Source of the DNA: a virus | Reading direction: 5' to 3' (one strand) | Virus record (IMG/VR): IMGVR_UViG_3300025030_000005 | Span: 64,001 to 113,142 of that record | DNA length: 49,142 nt | Part shown: positions 24,714-31,727 of the stretch, piece by piece | How positions within the stretch are numbered: the stretch's first letter is position 1 | Layout: each line of letters starts with the position of its first letter | Notes under the pieces: model-generated | What the model was told of the DNA's origin: nothing | What the model saw: only the letters and a program-made list of their open reading frames with translations | The model's database searches: none | Made by a program: the position numbers and the translations under genes

Positions 24714-26273
24714 CTAATATTCATAGTCATCACTGTAAGTAGAAATTCTAAACATACCCTGATGAGCCATTTCTCGTTCTAATGAATAAGCATCACTAGA
24801 CTCATCTTCGTCTAGGTCGTAATCTACCCCTACTTCATCTACTACAGTTATGTCTATCTTTCCTGCTTTTAGATAACTGAACACTCCGTACCTAAAGGCG
24901 TCTATCAAGTCCCAGTCAGTATTATTGTCATCATGAGCAAAAGGCTTTGAGCTACCATTACTATTCTCACGAGCCATATTGTCACTATCTTCTTTCCACT
25001 GAATCTGGTTTAACTGCCTGATCAATTCTCCGCAACTATTATGAACCAACATCTTCTTTCTCTTGGTTCTTTTGCTAGCTTGGTAGAACAACGTGTTAAG
25101 TGTGTTTATAGACTCTCTAAGGTTCTTTGCAGACAGGTTAAAATATAGGTCGTATTCGGTCAAATCTGCGATCTGCTGGGCTCCAGCAGGATCTGCATAC
25201 CTAACGTAGGGCTCTATGTGATTAAGCCGTTCATACTTATGTATATTCTCTGCATGTAAAGGAGTTACAGTCTTGTTCTGCTGGTATTCTCCAAATACAA
25301 AGTAAGTATCCATATCCTCAACATACATGCAGTAAATTCCAGCGAAGTAGTGAGTATAACCACTGTCGATAGAATGAAAAAGTGGATGCGCCCCACTCCG
25401 AACCATGTCCCAGAACCTTGGAAAATCTTCATCAGAAAATACGTTGGCCTTACGATCAAACTCTTTAAATACTTTACCAGAGGTAGATACGAACTTACCC
25501 TCGTACTCCTGTTCCCAAATATCAGGTGGAGTACGTGCCTTTATCCTTGCCAAGAAGTCTTTGGATATTGTAGGATTTGTTGAAGTAGGTAGGGACATTG
25601 CCCAGTAGTCAGCGAACTTTATGTCCTCTGATTTACCGCGCTCGTAGTATTCCTCTAACCACCCCTCTTTAGGGGAGCTGATAAGAATCGTCCTTGAATA
25701 CGGCGCATAGTCGGCCAACTGCGGCTCAAGGAACATCTCGTAAAGCTCTCGACGGAACAGCTTCGCCTCGTCGATGATTAGCAACGAAACGGAGTTACCA
25801 AGTCGGCTCTCCACGTTATCATTTGAGGCGACACAAAGATTGGCTCCATTGATTAACTCAAGCTCCAACTCTTTCTGCCGGTCAGCTACGATTTCTATCC
25901 CTAGACTCTTGATTATTTCTCGAACCTGCCTAAAAATAACTTTGCAGTTTTCTAGCCGATACGAGCAAATCAATACTCTAGCGTTAGGATATAGCATTTC
26001 TTCTGCTGCTAGATTAGATACGATGAAAGATTTGCCAAAACGTCGCCCACATGCCGCTACAAAGGTCTTATACTTATAATCAAAAGTAAGCCCCAAAGCG
26101 GCAGTTTCTTCGCTTGGGGCTACTTTTTCTAGATAAGCATCCAGCAACATACGCTGCCCGTCATGAGGCACATTTCCTGCGTGCTCCAAGAATGCATAGG
26201 AATCTATGTTTCCTTTAAGCTTAAGATAGTCTAGTACTTTGGCACTACGTTTAGCTGGTTGTTTGTTTGACAT
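24714..26273 (-). CDS. terL: Terminase large subunit
   Basis: The protein has 519 residues. Walker A GRRFGKS (76-82), Walker B LLIIDEA (164-170) and the coupling ILISSPKEGW define the packaging ATPase. The nuclease half has HSIDSGYTHYFAG, RYADPAGAQQIADL and the closing acidic NNTDWDLIDAFRYG. It cuts concatemeric DNA and drives packaging with the portal. The order TerS, two membrane proteins, TerL is unusual. Confidence 0.95.
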   Translation of the reverse strand: MSNKQPAKRSAKVLDYLKLKGNIDSYAFLEHAGNVPHDGQRMLLDAYLEKVAPSEETAALGLTFDYKYKTFVAACGRRFGKSFIVSNLAAEEMLYPNARVLICSYRLENCKVIFRQVREIIKSLGIEIVADRQKELELELINGANLCVASNDNVESRLGNSVSLLIIDEAKLFRRELYEMFLEPQLADYAPYSRTILISSPKEGWLEEYYERGKSEDIKFADYWAMSLPTSTNPTISKDFLARIKARTPPDIWEQEYEGKFVSTSGKVFKEFDRKANVFSDEDFPRFWDMVRSGAHPLFHSIDSGYTHYFAGIYCMYVEDMDTYFVFGEYQQNKTVTPLHAENIHKYERLNHIEPYVRYADPAGAQQIADLTEYDLYFNLSAKNLRESINTLNTLFYQASKRTKRKKMLVHNSCGELIRQLNQIQWKEDSDNMARENSNGSSKPFAHDDNNTDWDLIDAFRYGVFSYLKAGKIDITVVDEVGVDYDLDEDESSDAYSLEREMAHQGMFRISTYSDDYEY

Positions 26274-26288
26274 AAATTAATTGAATTC

Positions 26289-26555
26289 CTATTTTTTGAT
26301 AAAGAATTCTACTCCTATAGTTACTGCGGCACCTGCGGCAGTAGAGCTAAGAAACATAATCAAACCATTAATCTTAGCGTCTACTTTATCAATTTTCTTT
26401 TCTAGTGCTTCTATTGCTACTGCAATGTATCCAGTAGAAGGGTGCGTGATTTCGTTAATGCTGTCCTTTGCCTCTGAAACTTCTGTGTCAAGTGTCTTAT
26501 GTTTTAGATCACAAATTTCATGCCTGACAAAGTTATCTTCCTTTAATACGTCCAT
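26289..26555 (-). CDS. Small coiled-coil protein with C-terminal membrane segment (holin-like)
   Basis: An 88-residue protein, MDVLKEDNFVRHEICDLKHK, then a heptad-rich IEALEKKIDKVDAKING and one C-terminal membrane span LIMFLSSTAAGAAVTIGVEFF. The layout resembles XhlA-type haemolysin/holin partners. GAGGGA precedes the ATG. It overlaps the four-span protein gene by 23 bp. It may be a lysis protein or an entry-exclusion factor. Confidence 0.65.
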   Translation of the reverse strand: MDVLKEDNFVRHEICDLKHKTLDTEVSEAKDSINEITHPSTGYIAVAIEALEKKIDKVDAKINGLIMFLSSTAAGAAVTIGVEFFIKK

Positions 26556-26964
26556 ACAAAATCCCTCCGAGGAAAACCACAGCAGTTGCGGCTAAAATAC
26601 CACCAGTATGAACGGGCGGTTTAGTAGTAATAAAGTCGTAACTAAGCAGGGCTAACGAAGAGATCGCTGAAAGATAACCTGCAACTAACACTCCAATGCT
26701 ACCCTTAATATACTTTTCAAATGTTAGACTACAAGCTCCAAATAGTCCTAGAAGTCCCCACCAAAAATGGGCTGAGGAGCATATATTCTCCACCATAGGA
26801 ACATCTTGGATTGCATTATGCGTACCGACACTCACCAAACTTAGAAAGGCAAATTGTATCAGCACAGTAGAAATAAATAGCTTGAATACTGAAGAAGGAC
26901 TAGTTAAATGAAATTCCTTTGCCTCCACCAAAATATCCTTAGCTCTAACAAATAAATTAATCAC
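26533..26964 (-). CDS. Four-span membrane protein, holin candidate
   Basis: 143 residues from a GTG at 26964, chosen because GAGGGAGG lies 7 bp upstream; a TTG at 26982 has no such site. Four hydrophobic segments are visible, including VLIQFAFLSLVSVG, WWGLLGLFGACSL, IGVLVAGYLSAISSLALL and GGILAATAVVFLGGILYG. It is coupled to the small terminase gene by overlap. No endolysin lies beside it. A role as holin is inferred from size and topology only. Confidence 0.68.
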   Translation of the reverse strand: MINLFVRAKDILVEAKEFHLTSPSSVFKLFISTVLIQFAFLSLVSVGTHNAIQDVPMVENICSSAHFWWGLLGLFGACSLTFEKYIKGSIGVLVAGYLSAISSLALLSYDFITTKPPVHTGGILAATAVVFLGGILYGRIKGR

Positions 26965-27457
26965 CTTTAGTGCCTCCCTCAATCTGAACTACAACAGGCT
27001 TGGAGGATTTTACCAGTAGTGCCTCAATAGTTTTCATGTACTGTGATTGCTCACTTTCATCACGCTTCTCAGAATCTTTTCTCATTGAATCCATAATATC
27101 TAGAGTGTCCTTAGAAGACAACATACTGTAATCCCCAAGTTCTTCTACCTTCCTAACCCTAGACTCTATCATCTGCATACACAACCCAAGACGATACGCA
27201 CGCATATCGTCTACTTTCTCTAGGATCATGTCTCTAACCAACTTAGCAAAGTCTGGATGTTTCTTCCATCTTTTTATAGCTGAAATAGGTATGCCAGTTT
27301 CTTCACTTGCTTGAGTTACTGTATATCCTTTTAGGGCTATTAGCTCAGCCACAACGTGCTTCTGTACTGACATGACCATAGGTTTTACCTCTTTTACTTC
27401 AAGAGGTGTTTCAAATTCTTCTAGGTCGGTTGCCAAAATAAGATCTGTGTCATTCAC
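26957..27457 (-). CDS. terS: Terminase small subunit
   Basis: A 166-residue protein from a GTG with GAGG upstream. An HTH at about 40-75 (LIALKGYTVTQASEETGIPISAIKRWKKHP) and a helical oligomerisation region fit the small terminase. It binds the packaging site and presents DNA to TerL. Its position at the head of the late block supports the call. Confidence 0.82.
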   Translation of the reverse strand: MNDTDLILATDLEEFETPLEVKEVKPMVMSVQKHVVAELIALKGYTVTQASEETGIPISAIKRWKKHPDFAKLVRDMILEKVDDMRAYRLGLCMQMIESRVRKVEELGDYSMLSSKDTLDIMDSMRKDSEKRDESEQSQYMKTIEALLVKSSKPVVVQIEGGTKGD

Positions 27458-27459
27458 TG

Positions 27460-27849
27460 TTAGTCCTCACCATAGAAATCTTTAAATTGATCTCTAAGTC
27501 GCTTTAGCTTAATGCTTATTAAGGGCTGGCTGCATCCTACTTCTGCCGCTATGTCCTCTTGCTTCATTCCTAATAGCAGTAGGTTGAATAATTCTCTGTC
27601 CTGCTTACTAAGTTTCTTTTTGAATTTCTCTAAGTCCATACTAAGATCTACACCATCGTAAGGTGACACAAGTTCTATTTCCCCCAGAGCTTCTTTATAA
27701 GCTATGTATGCTTCAGGTATTGCCTTAGAGAAATTCTCTTTCCTAAGTTCAGACTGAAGGTGAGTACTATACCTCCAGATGTTTGAGTTGTCCTTTCTAA
27801 CTTTCTCTGGGGTAATTCTCTTTGCAGAATTGGATATATTAAACTTCAT
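27460..27849 (-). CDS. Sigma-region-4-like HTH protein, candidate late regulator
   Basis: A 129-residue protein. The C-terminal 45 residues (LSKQDRELFNLLLLGMKQEDIA and GCSQPLISIKLKRLRDQF) match the HTH of sigma-70 region 4 / LuxR-type proteins, while the N-terminal part has no recognisable sigma region 2. It is the first leftward gene, behind tandem consensus and phage-type promoters. It could be the activator that lets host polymerase use the TTAATAAAA-N14-GTATATAATA promoters, or another small-terminase-like DNA binder. Confidence 0.72.
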   Translation of the reverse strand: MKFNISNSAKRITPEKVRKDNSNIWRYSTHLQSELRKENFSKAIPEAYIAYKEALGEIELVSPYDGVDLSMDLEKFKKKLSKQDRELFNLLLLGMKQEDIAAEVGCSQPLISIKLKRLRDQFKDFYGED

Positions 27850-27868
27850 GTAAAACTCCTATCAATAG

Positions 27869-27901
27869 TATTATATACAGGTTAAGATCAATTTTTATTA
27901 G
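27869..27901 (-). promoter_or_regulatory. Phage-type late promoter of late block
   Basis: The minus strand has CTAATAAAA, 14 bp, then GTATATAATA, just upstream of the sigma-like gene. It is placed downstream of the consensus sigma-70 promoter at 27920-27948, so early and late initiation can serve the same genes. Confidence 0.75.
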
Positions 27902-27911
27902 CACTTTTTAT

Positions 27912-27954
27912 ATGAATGCATTATACCACACTTTTGATGATTTGTCAAGTAAAA
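27912..27954 (-). repeat. Left arm of 43-bp perfect inverted repeat
   Basis: The reverse complement is identical to 28328-28370. Each arm contains a complete consensus promoter pointing outward. Confidence 0.92.
27920..27948 (-). promoter_or_regulatory. Consensus sigma-70 promoter, leftward
   Basis: TTGACA, 17-bp spacer, TATAAT on the minus strand, followed by GCATTCAT. Perfect match at both hexamers. Drives the sigma-like gene and probably the first late genes. Confidence 0.92.
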
Positions 27955-28017
27955 TCTTAAGTGATATTCATTTTTATTAGTGTTAGGTATTGGAGGTGGT
28001 GTGAGGGTAATTGGTAA

Positions 28018-28034
28018 TTCCGATGTATCGGAAG
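28018..28034. repeat. Dispersed palindrome copy 2
   Basis: TTCCGA-TGTA-TCGGAA. It lies in the leader of the leftward promoter at 28086-28114, about 45 bp past its start site. Confidence 0.85.
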
Positions 28035-28062
28035 TCTAAGCCTGTGGGTACTATAGTATATA

Positions 28063-28080
28063 CCGTTCCTAGCGGAACGG
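28063..28080 (-). promoter_or_regulatory. Start-site hairpin of leftward promoter
   Basis: CCGTTCC-TAGC-GGAACGG begins 5 bp past the -10 box, so the RNA would start with the stem. It could serve as operator or as 5'-end protection. Confidence 0.7.
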
Positions 28081-28085
28081 TTGTT

Positions 28086-28114
28086 ATTATACCACACTTT
28101 TTGTGTTTTGTCAA
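28086..28114 (-). promoter_or_regulatory. Second consensus sigma-70 promoter, leftward
   Basis: TTGACA, 17 bp, TATAAT on the minus strand. It lies 166 bp upstream of the promoter at 27920 and has the same AAAAGTGTGG-type spacer end. Confidence 0.9.
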
Positions 28115-28166
28115 GTAAAAATTCATCCGATGTTAAAATATATTTTGTTTATATAAAAGATTTTAC

Positions 28167-28195
28167 TTGACAAATTTGAATTTATATGGTATAAT
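28167..28195 (+). promoter_or_regulatory. Consensus sigma-70 promoter, rightward
   Basis: TTGACA, 17 bp, TATAAT. It is followed at 28201 by a perfect hairpin and then ATACCTATAACCTAG, a module repeated in reverse at 42.35 kb. Confidence 0.92.
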
Positions 28196-28200
28196 AACTT

Positions 28201-28219
28201 CGTTCCGCTGGTCGGAACG
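28201..28219 (+). promoter_or_regulatory. Start-site hairpin of rightward promoter
   Basis: CGTTCCG-CTGGT-CGGAACG, starting 5 bp past the -10 box. Identical (inverted) to 42355-42373. Confidence 0.72.
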
Positions 28220-28327
28220 ATATACCTATAACCTAGAAGGTACACTAGCACCACTTACCAACCCACAACAGATAGCTCTATTGCCAATTACCCCTGTACT
28301 TTAAAATTATTTTTAATGTTATGCATT

Positions 28328-28370
28328 TTTTACTTGACAAATCATCAAAAGTGTGGTATAATGCATTCAT
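28328..28370 (+). repeat. Right arm of 43-bp perfect inverted repeat
   Basis: This is an exact inverted copy of 27912-27954, 373 bp away. Between the arms lie two further divergent promoters and palindromes but no gene. Confidence 0.92.
28334..28362 (+). promoter_or_regulatory. Consensus sigma-70 promoter, rightward, proximal
   Basis: TTGACA, 17 bp, TATAAT, with start about 20 bp before the first rightward ATG. It drives the 28.4-29.8 kb genes. Confidence 0.92.
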
Positions 28371-28389
28371 TAATAATTGAGGAGTGATA

Positions 28390-28626
28390 ATGATAGATTA
28401 CATTAAACTTGCTAATGAAATAAATAAACAACCTGACATTGTAATATCTCTAAGTAAAACTGATAAGCAGACCTATGATATCAGTGAGGTTTCAGTTATG
28501 ATATCTGTAGCTGCCTCTTTAGCAATAGAGGGTGTTTTGAAAGATATGTCTGATAACTTTAGATGTCACCCTATGATGATTGAAATTTATAATAGTAAAG
28601 TAAAAGTAGAAATTGATAAGGAGTAA
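28390..28626 (+). CDS. First rightward gene, hypothetical
   Basis: 78 residues, MIDYIKLANEINKQPDIV. The ATG at 28390 is 6 bp past GGAG and is preferred to an in-frame GTG at 28384. It is helical and not recognised. As the first gene behind tandem consensus promoters, it should be among the earliest and most expressed. Confidence 0.75.
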   Translation: MIDYIKLANEINKQPDIVISLSKTDKQTYDISEVSVMISVAASLAIEGVLKDMSDNFRCHPMMIEIYNSKVKVEIDKE

Positions 28627-28629
28627 CTG

Positions 28630-28797
28630 ATGCAAGAAATTATAGATAGACTAACCAACGAAGTTGCTAGGCTTAGGGTTGAATTAGAATTTTATAAAGC
28701 TTCCAATGCACGCAAAGATAGAATCGTTAAAGGTGCCAAGCAGTTTGTAGATGATGTCATCGAAGACGAACTTAAACGAAAGGAGTATTGGTTTTAA
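28630..28797 (+). CDS. Small coiled-coil protein
   Basis: 55 residues, MQEIIDRLTNEVARLRVELEF, with heptads over the first half, then a charged C-terminus. It starts 3 bp after the previous stop and shares TAATG with the next gene, so it is translationally coupled. No family is recognised. Confidence 0.72.
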   Translation: MQEIIDRLTNEVARLRVELEFYKASNARKDRIVKGAKQFVDDVIEDELKRKEYWF

Positions 28798-29018
28798 TGC
28801 CGCTTTATCCGTACAAATGCAAAGAATGTGGTCATGAGTTTGAAGTAATTAGGAAGTCTACTGACGATGGCAATGAAATTTGCCCTGAGTGCAAATGTGA
28901 GCTGACCATTGAAGATAGGACTGTAGGTAAGACTTCATTTAAGCTTGAAGGTAGTGGATGGTTTAAAGATGCGTATGGTAGCAAGCAGGCTGCAAAGTAT
29001 TCTTACCAAAATGATTAA
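28797..29018 (+). CDS. FmdB-family zinc ribbon protein
   Basis: 73 residues, MPLYPYKCKECGHEFEVIRKS. CKEC at 8-11 and CPEC at about 30-33 form a zinc ribbon of the FmdB type, with a C-terminal SGWFKDAYGS typical of that family. The ATG at 28797 overlaps the previous stop; a longer in-frame start lies inside that gene. Possible transcription or RNA-binding role. Confidence 0.82.
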   Translation: MPLYPYKCKECGHEFEVIRKSTDDGNEICPECKCELTIEDRTVGKTSFKLEGSGWFKDAYGSKQAAKYSYQND

Positions 29019-29047
29019 TAAATATTTAAATTAAACTGCATATAATT
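29015..29047 (+). promoter_or_regulatory. Phage-type promoter before tRNA-Ser
   Basis: TTAATAAAT, 14 bp, then GCATATAATT, 8 bp before the mature tRNA-Ser. It is the only plus-strand member of the late class. Confidence 0.65.
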
Positions 29048-29055
29048 TAGTATTA

Positions 29056-29143
29056 GGAGGGTTAACCAGACAAGCGCGCTGGCTTAGACTTGAAATCTAA
29101 AGGAACCTAACGGTTTGGGGATCAAGACCTCAACCCTCCTCCA
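29056..29143 (+). tRNA. tRNA-Ser(TGA)
   Basis: Acceptor GGAGGGT pairs with ACCCTCC. The anticodon stem TTAGA/TCTAA holds loop CTTGAAA, reading UCA codons. It has a class II long variable arm and an encoded CCA at 29141-29143. Confidence 0.88.
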
Positions 29144-29163
29144 ACTTACACTAAGGAGAACAA

Positions 29164-29352
29164 ATGAAATTCACGTTGAAGGTAACAGAAAAAGATGTTG
29201 AAATTATTGGCTCTGCGCTCGCAGAGCTTCCTTTCAAATCAGTAGCTAGTCTTGTAGGCAAGTTACAGACTCAAATCAACGAACAGCAGAATGGCATTGG
29301 CGACATGCCAACGGAAGAGGGTTCTGAATCAAAACCTAAAGTTAAAAAATAA
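29164..29352 (+). CDS. Small acidic/basic protein, unknown
   Basis: 62 residues, MKFTLKVTEKDVEIIGSALA, ending in a Lys/Ser-rich tail. Strong AAGGAG. It lies between tRNA-Ser and a lipoprotein gene whose ATG overlaps its stop. Similar short proteins with an ALAELPFK helix occur widely in phages without known function. Confidence 0.72.
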   Translation: MKFTLKVTEKDVEIIGSALAELPFKSVASLVGKLQTQINEQQNGIGDMPTEEGSESKPKVKK

Positions 29353-29516
29353 TGAGACTTCTACTTTCTTTAGTATGCTTATCTTTAGTAGGATGTAGTA
29401 CTATCACAGTTAATAACACTGCCATAGGCGGCTTCATTAGCTGTTCTCCTACTTTAGACAAGCCAGTTAACGTTGATACACTTAGAGCTGCACAGGCTAC
29501 TGTGCCTCTAAAATAA
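29352..29516 (+). CDS. Small lipoprotein
   Basis: 54 residues. Signal peptide MRLLLSLVCLSLVGC with a lipobox (LVGC, lipidated Cys15), then a short hydrophilic tail. It starts on the stop codon of the previous gene. Size fits an outer-membrane spanin or an exclusion lipoprotein; no inner-membrane partner is adjacent. Confidence 0.7.
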   Translation: MRLLLSLVCLSLVGCSTITVNNTAIGGFISCSPTLDKPVNVDTLRAAQATVPLK

Positions 29517-29522
29517 TTAAAT

Positions 29523-29596
29523 GCGGGTATCGTATATTGGTATTACCTCAGCCTTCCAAGCTGAAGAAGTGGGTCCGATTCCCACTACCCGCTCCA
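29523..29596 (+). tRNA. tRNA-Gly(TCC)
   Basis: GCGGGTA pairs with TACCCGC. The anticodon stem TCAGC/GCTGA has loop CTTCCAA. T-arm GTGGG/CCCAC. CCA is encoded. Confidence 0.92.
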
Positions 29597-29604
29597 ATTG
29601 ATTA

Positions 29605-29689
29605 GCCCGCTTGGTGGAATTGCTAGACACGTCTGATTTAGGGTCAGATGGCTTAGGTCGTGTAGGTTGGAGTCCTACAGCGGGCACCA
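29605..29689 (+). tRNA. tRNA-Leu(TAG)
   Basis: GCCCGCT pairs with AGCGGGC. The anticodon stem TCTGA/TCAGA has loop TTTAGGG, reading CUA. Class II variable arm, CCA encoded. It begins 9 bp after tRNA-Gly. Confidence 0.92.
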
Positions 29690-29701
29690 TAGGAGACGCA
29701 A

Positions 29702-29830
29702 ATGGAAATTTGTAAAGCTAGTGGCACAGAAAGGTGCAAGGTTTGTGGCATAGGAACATACAGACCGTACAGAGAAAAAGAAGAAAGATGTGACTTTTGT
29801 TCACATACTAGAGAAGCTGAAGTTAAGTAA
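29702..29830 (+). CDS. Tiny two-CxxC zinc protein
   Basis: 42 residues with CKVCG and CDFC pairs, MEICKASGTERCKVCG. It starts 13 bp after tRNA-Leu and ends at a terminator. It is probably a small zinc knuckle; function unknown. Confidence 0.65.
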   Translation: MEICKASGTERCKVCGIGTYRPYREKEERCDFCSHTREAEVK

Positions 29831-29837
29831 CACTTGA

Positions 29838-29875
29838 GGCTGAGAGATTTTTTTAGTCTCTCAGCCATTATTTTT
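29838..29875 (+). terminator. Terminator after tRNA cluster
   Basis: GGCTGAGAGA pairs with TCTCTCAGCC (10 bp) across a T-rich loop, then ATTATTTTT. Confidence 0.85.
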
Positions 29876-29891
29876 AATTACCGGAGAACGA

Positions 29892-31070
29892 ATGAACTAT
29901 TCATCTGAAAGACTTACAGAAGTAGACACCACTATTGTAGTGGATACAAACATTTTGATTTACAATCCTGAGGTGTTAGATAGGCCAAATATAAAAATTC
30001 CATTTGTAGTTCTTCAGGAATTGGATAAGCTAAAAACAGATGAACGTATTGGGTTTGAAGCTAGAAGGGCCATCAGAGCCATTAAAGAAAAAGATCCAAA
30101 TATTGATATAGAATTTTCCTCTGAAAGGTATAGTAATAACGATGATTTAATTCTGGAATGCGCTCTAAAAAATAATGCGGGGCTTCTGACTAAAGACATT
30201 TCGCTAACCAACAAAGCAAAGTCGAGAGGGGTACTTGTAAGTGATCCATACGATGACCATGAGAATACTTACAAAGGGGTCAAGACTGCTATTCTTTCAG
30301 AAGCTGCTATGGCAGACATGTACCAAAATCCATATGATAATGTATTTGATCTTTGTCAAAATCAATACCTTATAGTAAAAAATGATAGTGGCATTACAGT
30401 TGACAAACTAAAGTGGTCCAAAGATAAAATGGTTCAGATTAAATTGCCGCCTTCTAAGGTGGTTAAGCCCCTTAATGATCTACAAGCTTGTGCCTTAGAC
30501 TTGTTAAACGATAAAGACATACCCATCAAGATACTAGCAGGCACCTATGGTAGCGGCAAGACTCTACTTAATATTAGGATGGCACTCTACCATGTAATGC
30601 AAAGAGGAACCTATTCCAAAATAATGTTGGTAAGAAATCCCATAGGTAGTGGGCAGGAAATTGGATTTATAAAGGGAGACAAAGATACCAAAATAGAGCC
30701 TTTCTATAAACCCATCGAACAAAATCTAGAAGGAGGAGAATTTCAGCTGCGTCAGATGTTAATTTCAAAACAGTTGGAGTTCGAGATTCCATACTATATA
30801 AAAGGCCAGTCTCTAGCTTATACGTGGACACTCGTTGACGAAGCAGAAGACCTAGATAAAAAATTGATTAAGCTTATAGGAACTCGGCTAGCAGAAGGGT
30901 CTTGTATCACTTTTTCTGGGGACTGGAAACAAGCAGAGCCTAAATACGCTAGGGATAACGGACTTATATATTTACTCAACCAGACTAAAAATAATCCTCT
31001 TACTGGTGCGGTAGTTCTTGATGATGATGTGCGGTCAGATGCCTCCAAAGTATTTGCAGAACTGGATTAA
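29892..31070 (+). CDS. PIN-PhoH2 RNA helicase/ribonuclease
   Basis: The protein has 392 residues. The N-terminal PIN nuclease (about 12-115) starts VVDTNILIYNP with Asp18 and has ILECALKNNAGLLTKD carrying further acidic residues. The PhoH ATPase follows: Walker A GTYGSGKT (217-224), MLVRNPIGSGQEIGFIKGD and Walker B TLVDEAED (313-320). PhoH2 proteins unwind and cut RNA, and are toxin-like in some bacteria. Here it is in a region rich in RNA hairpins and tRNAs. It lies between two terminator/promoter signals, so it has its own unit. Confidence 0.93.
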   Translation: MNYSSERLTEVDTTIVVDTNILIYNPEVLDRPNIKIPFVVLQELDKLKTDERIGFEARRAIRAIKEKDPNIDIEFSSERYSNNDDLILECALKNNAGLLTKDISLTNKAKSRGVLVSDPYDDHENTYKGVKTAILSEAAMADMYQNPYDNVFDLCQNQYLIVKNDSGITVDKLKWSKDKMVQIKLPPSKVVKPLNDLQACALDLLNDKDIPIKILAGTYGSGKTLLNIRMALYHVMQRGTYSKIMLVRNPIGSGQEIGFIKGDKDTKIEPFYKPIEQNLEGGEFQLRQMLISKQLEFEIPYYIKGQSLAYTWTLVDEAEDLDKKLIKLIGTRLAEGSCITFSGDWKQAEPKYARDNGLIYLLNQTKNNPLTGAVVLDDDVRSDASKVFAELD

Positions 31071-31100
31071 AATTTATTTTCTTTATATAAAAGATTTTAC

Positions 31101-31129
31101 TTGACAAATTAACAAAAGTGTGGTATAAT
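31101..31129 (+). promoter_or_regulatory. Consensus sigma-70 promoter before 3D-domain gene
   Basis: TTGACA, 17 bp, TATAAT, with the AAAAGTGTGG spacer end seen in the divergent region. Confidence 0.92.
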
Positions 31130-31147
31130 GCAAGCATAAATAATGAG

Positions 31148-31218
31148 AGAGCGCTTTAAGCAGTGGTACTAGGGTTTCCCTCCTTTTCCCGACGTACTGT
31201 GTACTCTTAAGGCGCTCT
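31148..31218 (+). ncRNA. Structured leader, about 71 nt
   Basis: AGAGCGCTTTAAG pairs with CTTAAGGCGCTCT (13 bp, one G-U). The interior holds AGGG/CCCT and GTAC/GTAC elements and CT-rich ccctccttttccc. Transcription should begin about 10 bp before the outer stem. It is followed by TTTAATT and then the SD of the next gene. It may be an attenuator, a stabilising leader or an excised small RNA. Confidence 0.6.
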
Positions 31219-31236
31219 TTAATTCAAAGGAAAATA

Positions 31237-31725
31237 ATGTTTCATAAAATACTAAACATAAAACTTTCACTATTATCTGTAGTATTAATTGTAATGTTAA
31301 CATCAGCACATGGTGTAATTAAACTCAAAGACTATCAGCTACAGGAATCACTACAGAAACTAGAACAATACAAGCAGGTTTCTGACAAAGTGCTCGGAGT
31401 TGACCTGTCAAATCTATCTAGCATAAAGGTCACCGTCACTTCATACAATCCTGTACCAGCTCAGACTGACAATACTCCTCTATATGGCAGTGACGGGGAA
31501 CTAGTTGTTCCCGGCATTCTGGCTGTATCGAAGGACCTAAGAAAGAAATACCATCTTAAAGATGGAGACAAAGTCATACTAGAAAACTACGGAACGTTTC
31601 TAGTAAAAGATAGTATGCACCCTCGGTGGAAAAATAGAGTAGACATAATTTCATTTTCTAAAAAGTGGTCTAAGAAGTTTGGGACTAAGAAAAACGTAAC
31701 GTTGTATTTTAATAAGGAGAAGTAA
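31237..31725 (+). CDS. 3D-domain (YuiC-like) secreted protein, candidate cell-wall enzyme
   Basis: 162 residues. The N-terminal membrane anchor or signal (about 8-27, IKLSLLSVVLIVMLTSAHGV) and a coiled linker are followed by the 3D domain: VTVTSYNPVPAQTDNTPLYG, VPGILAVSKDLRKKYHLKDG, and FLVKDSMHPRWKNRVDIISF. The three conserved aspartates are present. 3D domains occur in lytic transglycosylase-like Sps/YuiC proteins. It is the best lysis-enzyme candidate in the window, though without a recognised endolysin fold. Confidence 0.82.
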   Translation: MFHKILNIKLSLLSVVLIVMLTSAHGVIKLKDYQLQESLQKLEQYKQVSDKVLGVDLSNLSSIKVTVTSYNPVPAQTDNTPLYGSDGELVVPGILAVSKDLRKKYHLKDGDKVILENYGTFLVKDSMHPRWKNRVDIISFSKKWSKKFGTKKNVTLYFNKEK

Positions 31726-31727
31726 AA

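Noticed and set aside
29653-29868. Minus-strand frame over tRNA-Leu and the tiny zinc gene
   Set aside because: It overlaps a perfect tRNA and a terminator; no ribosome site.
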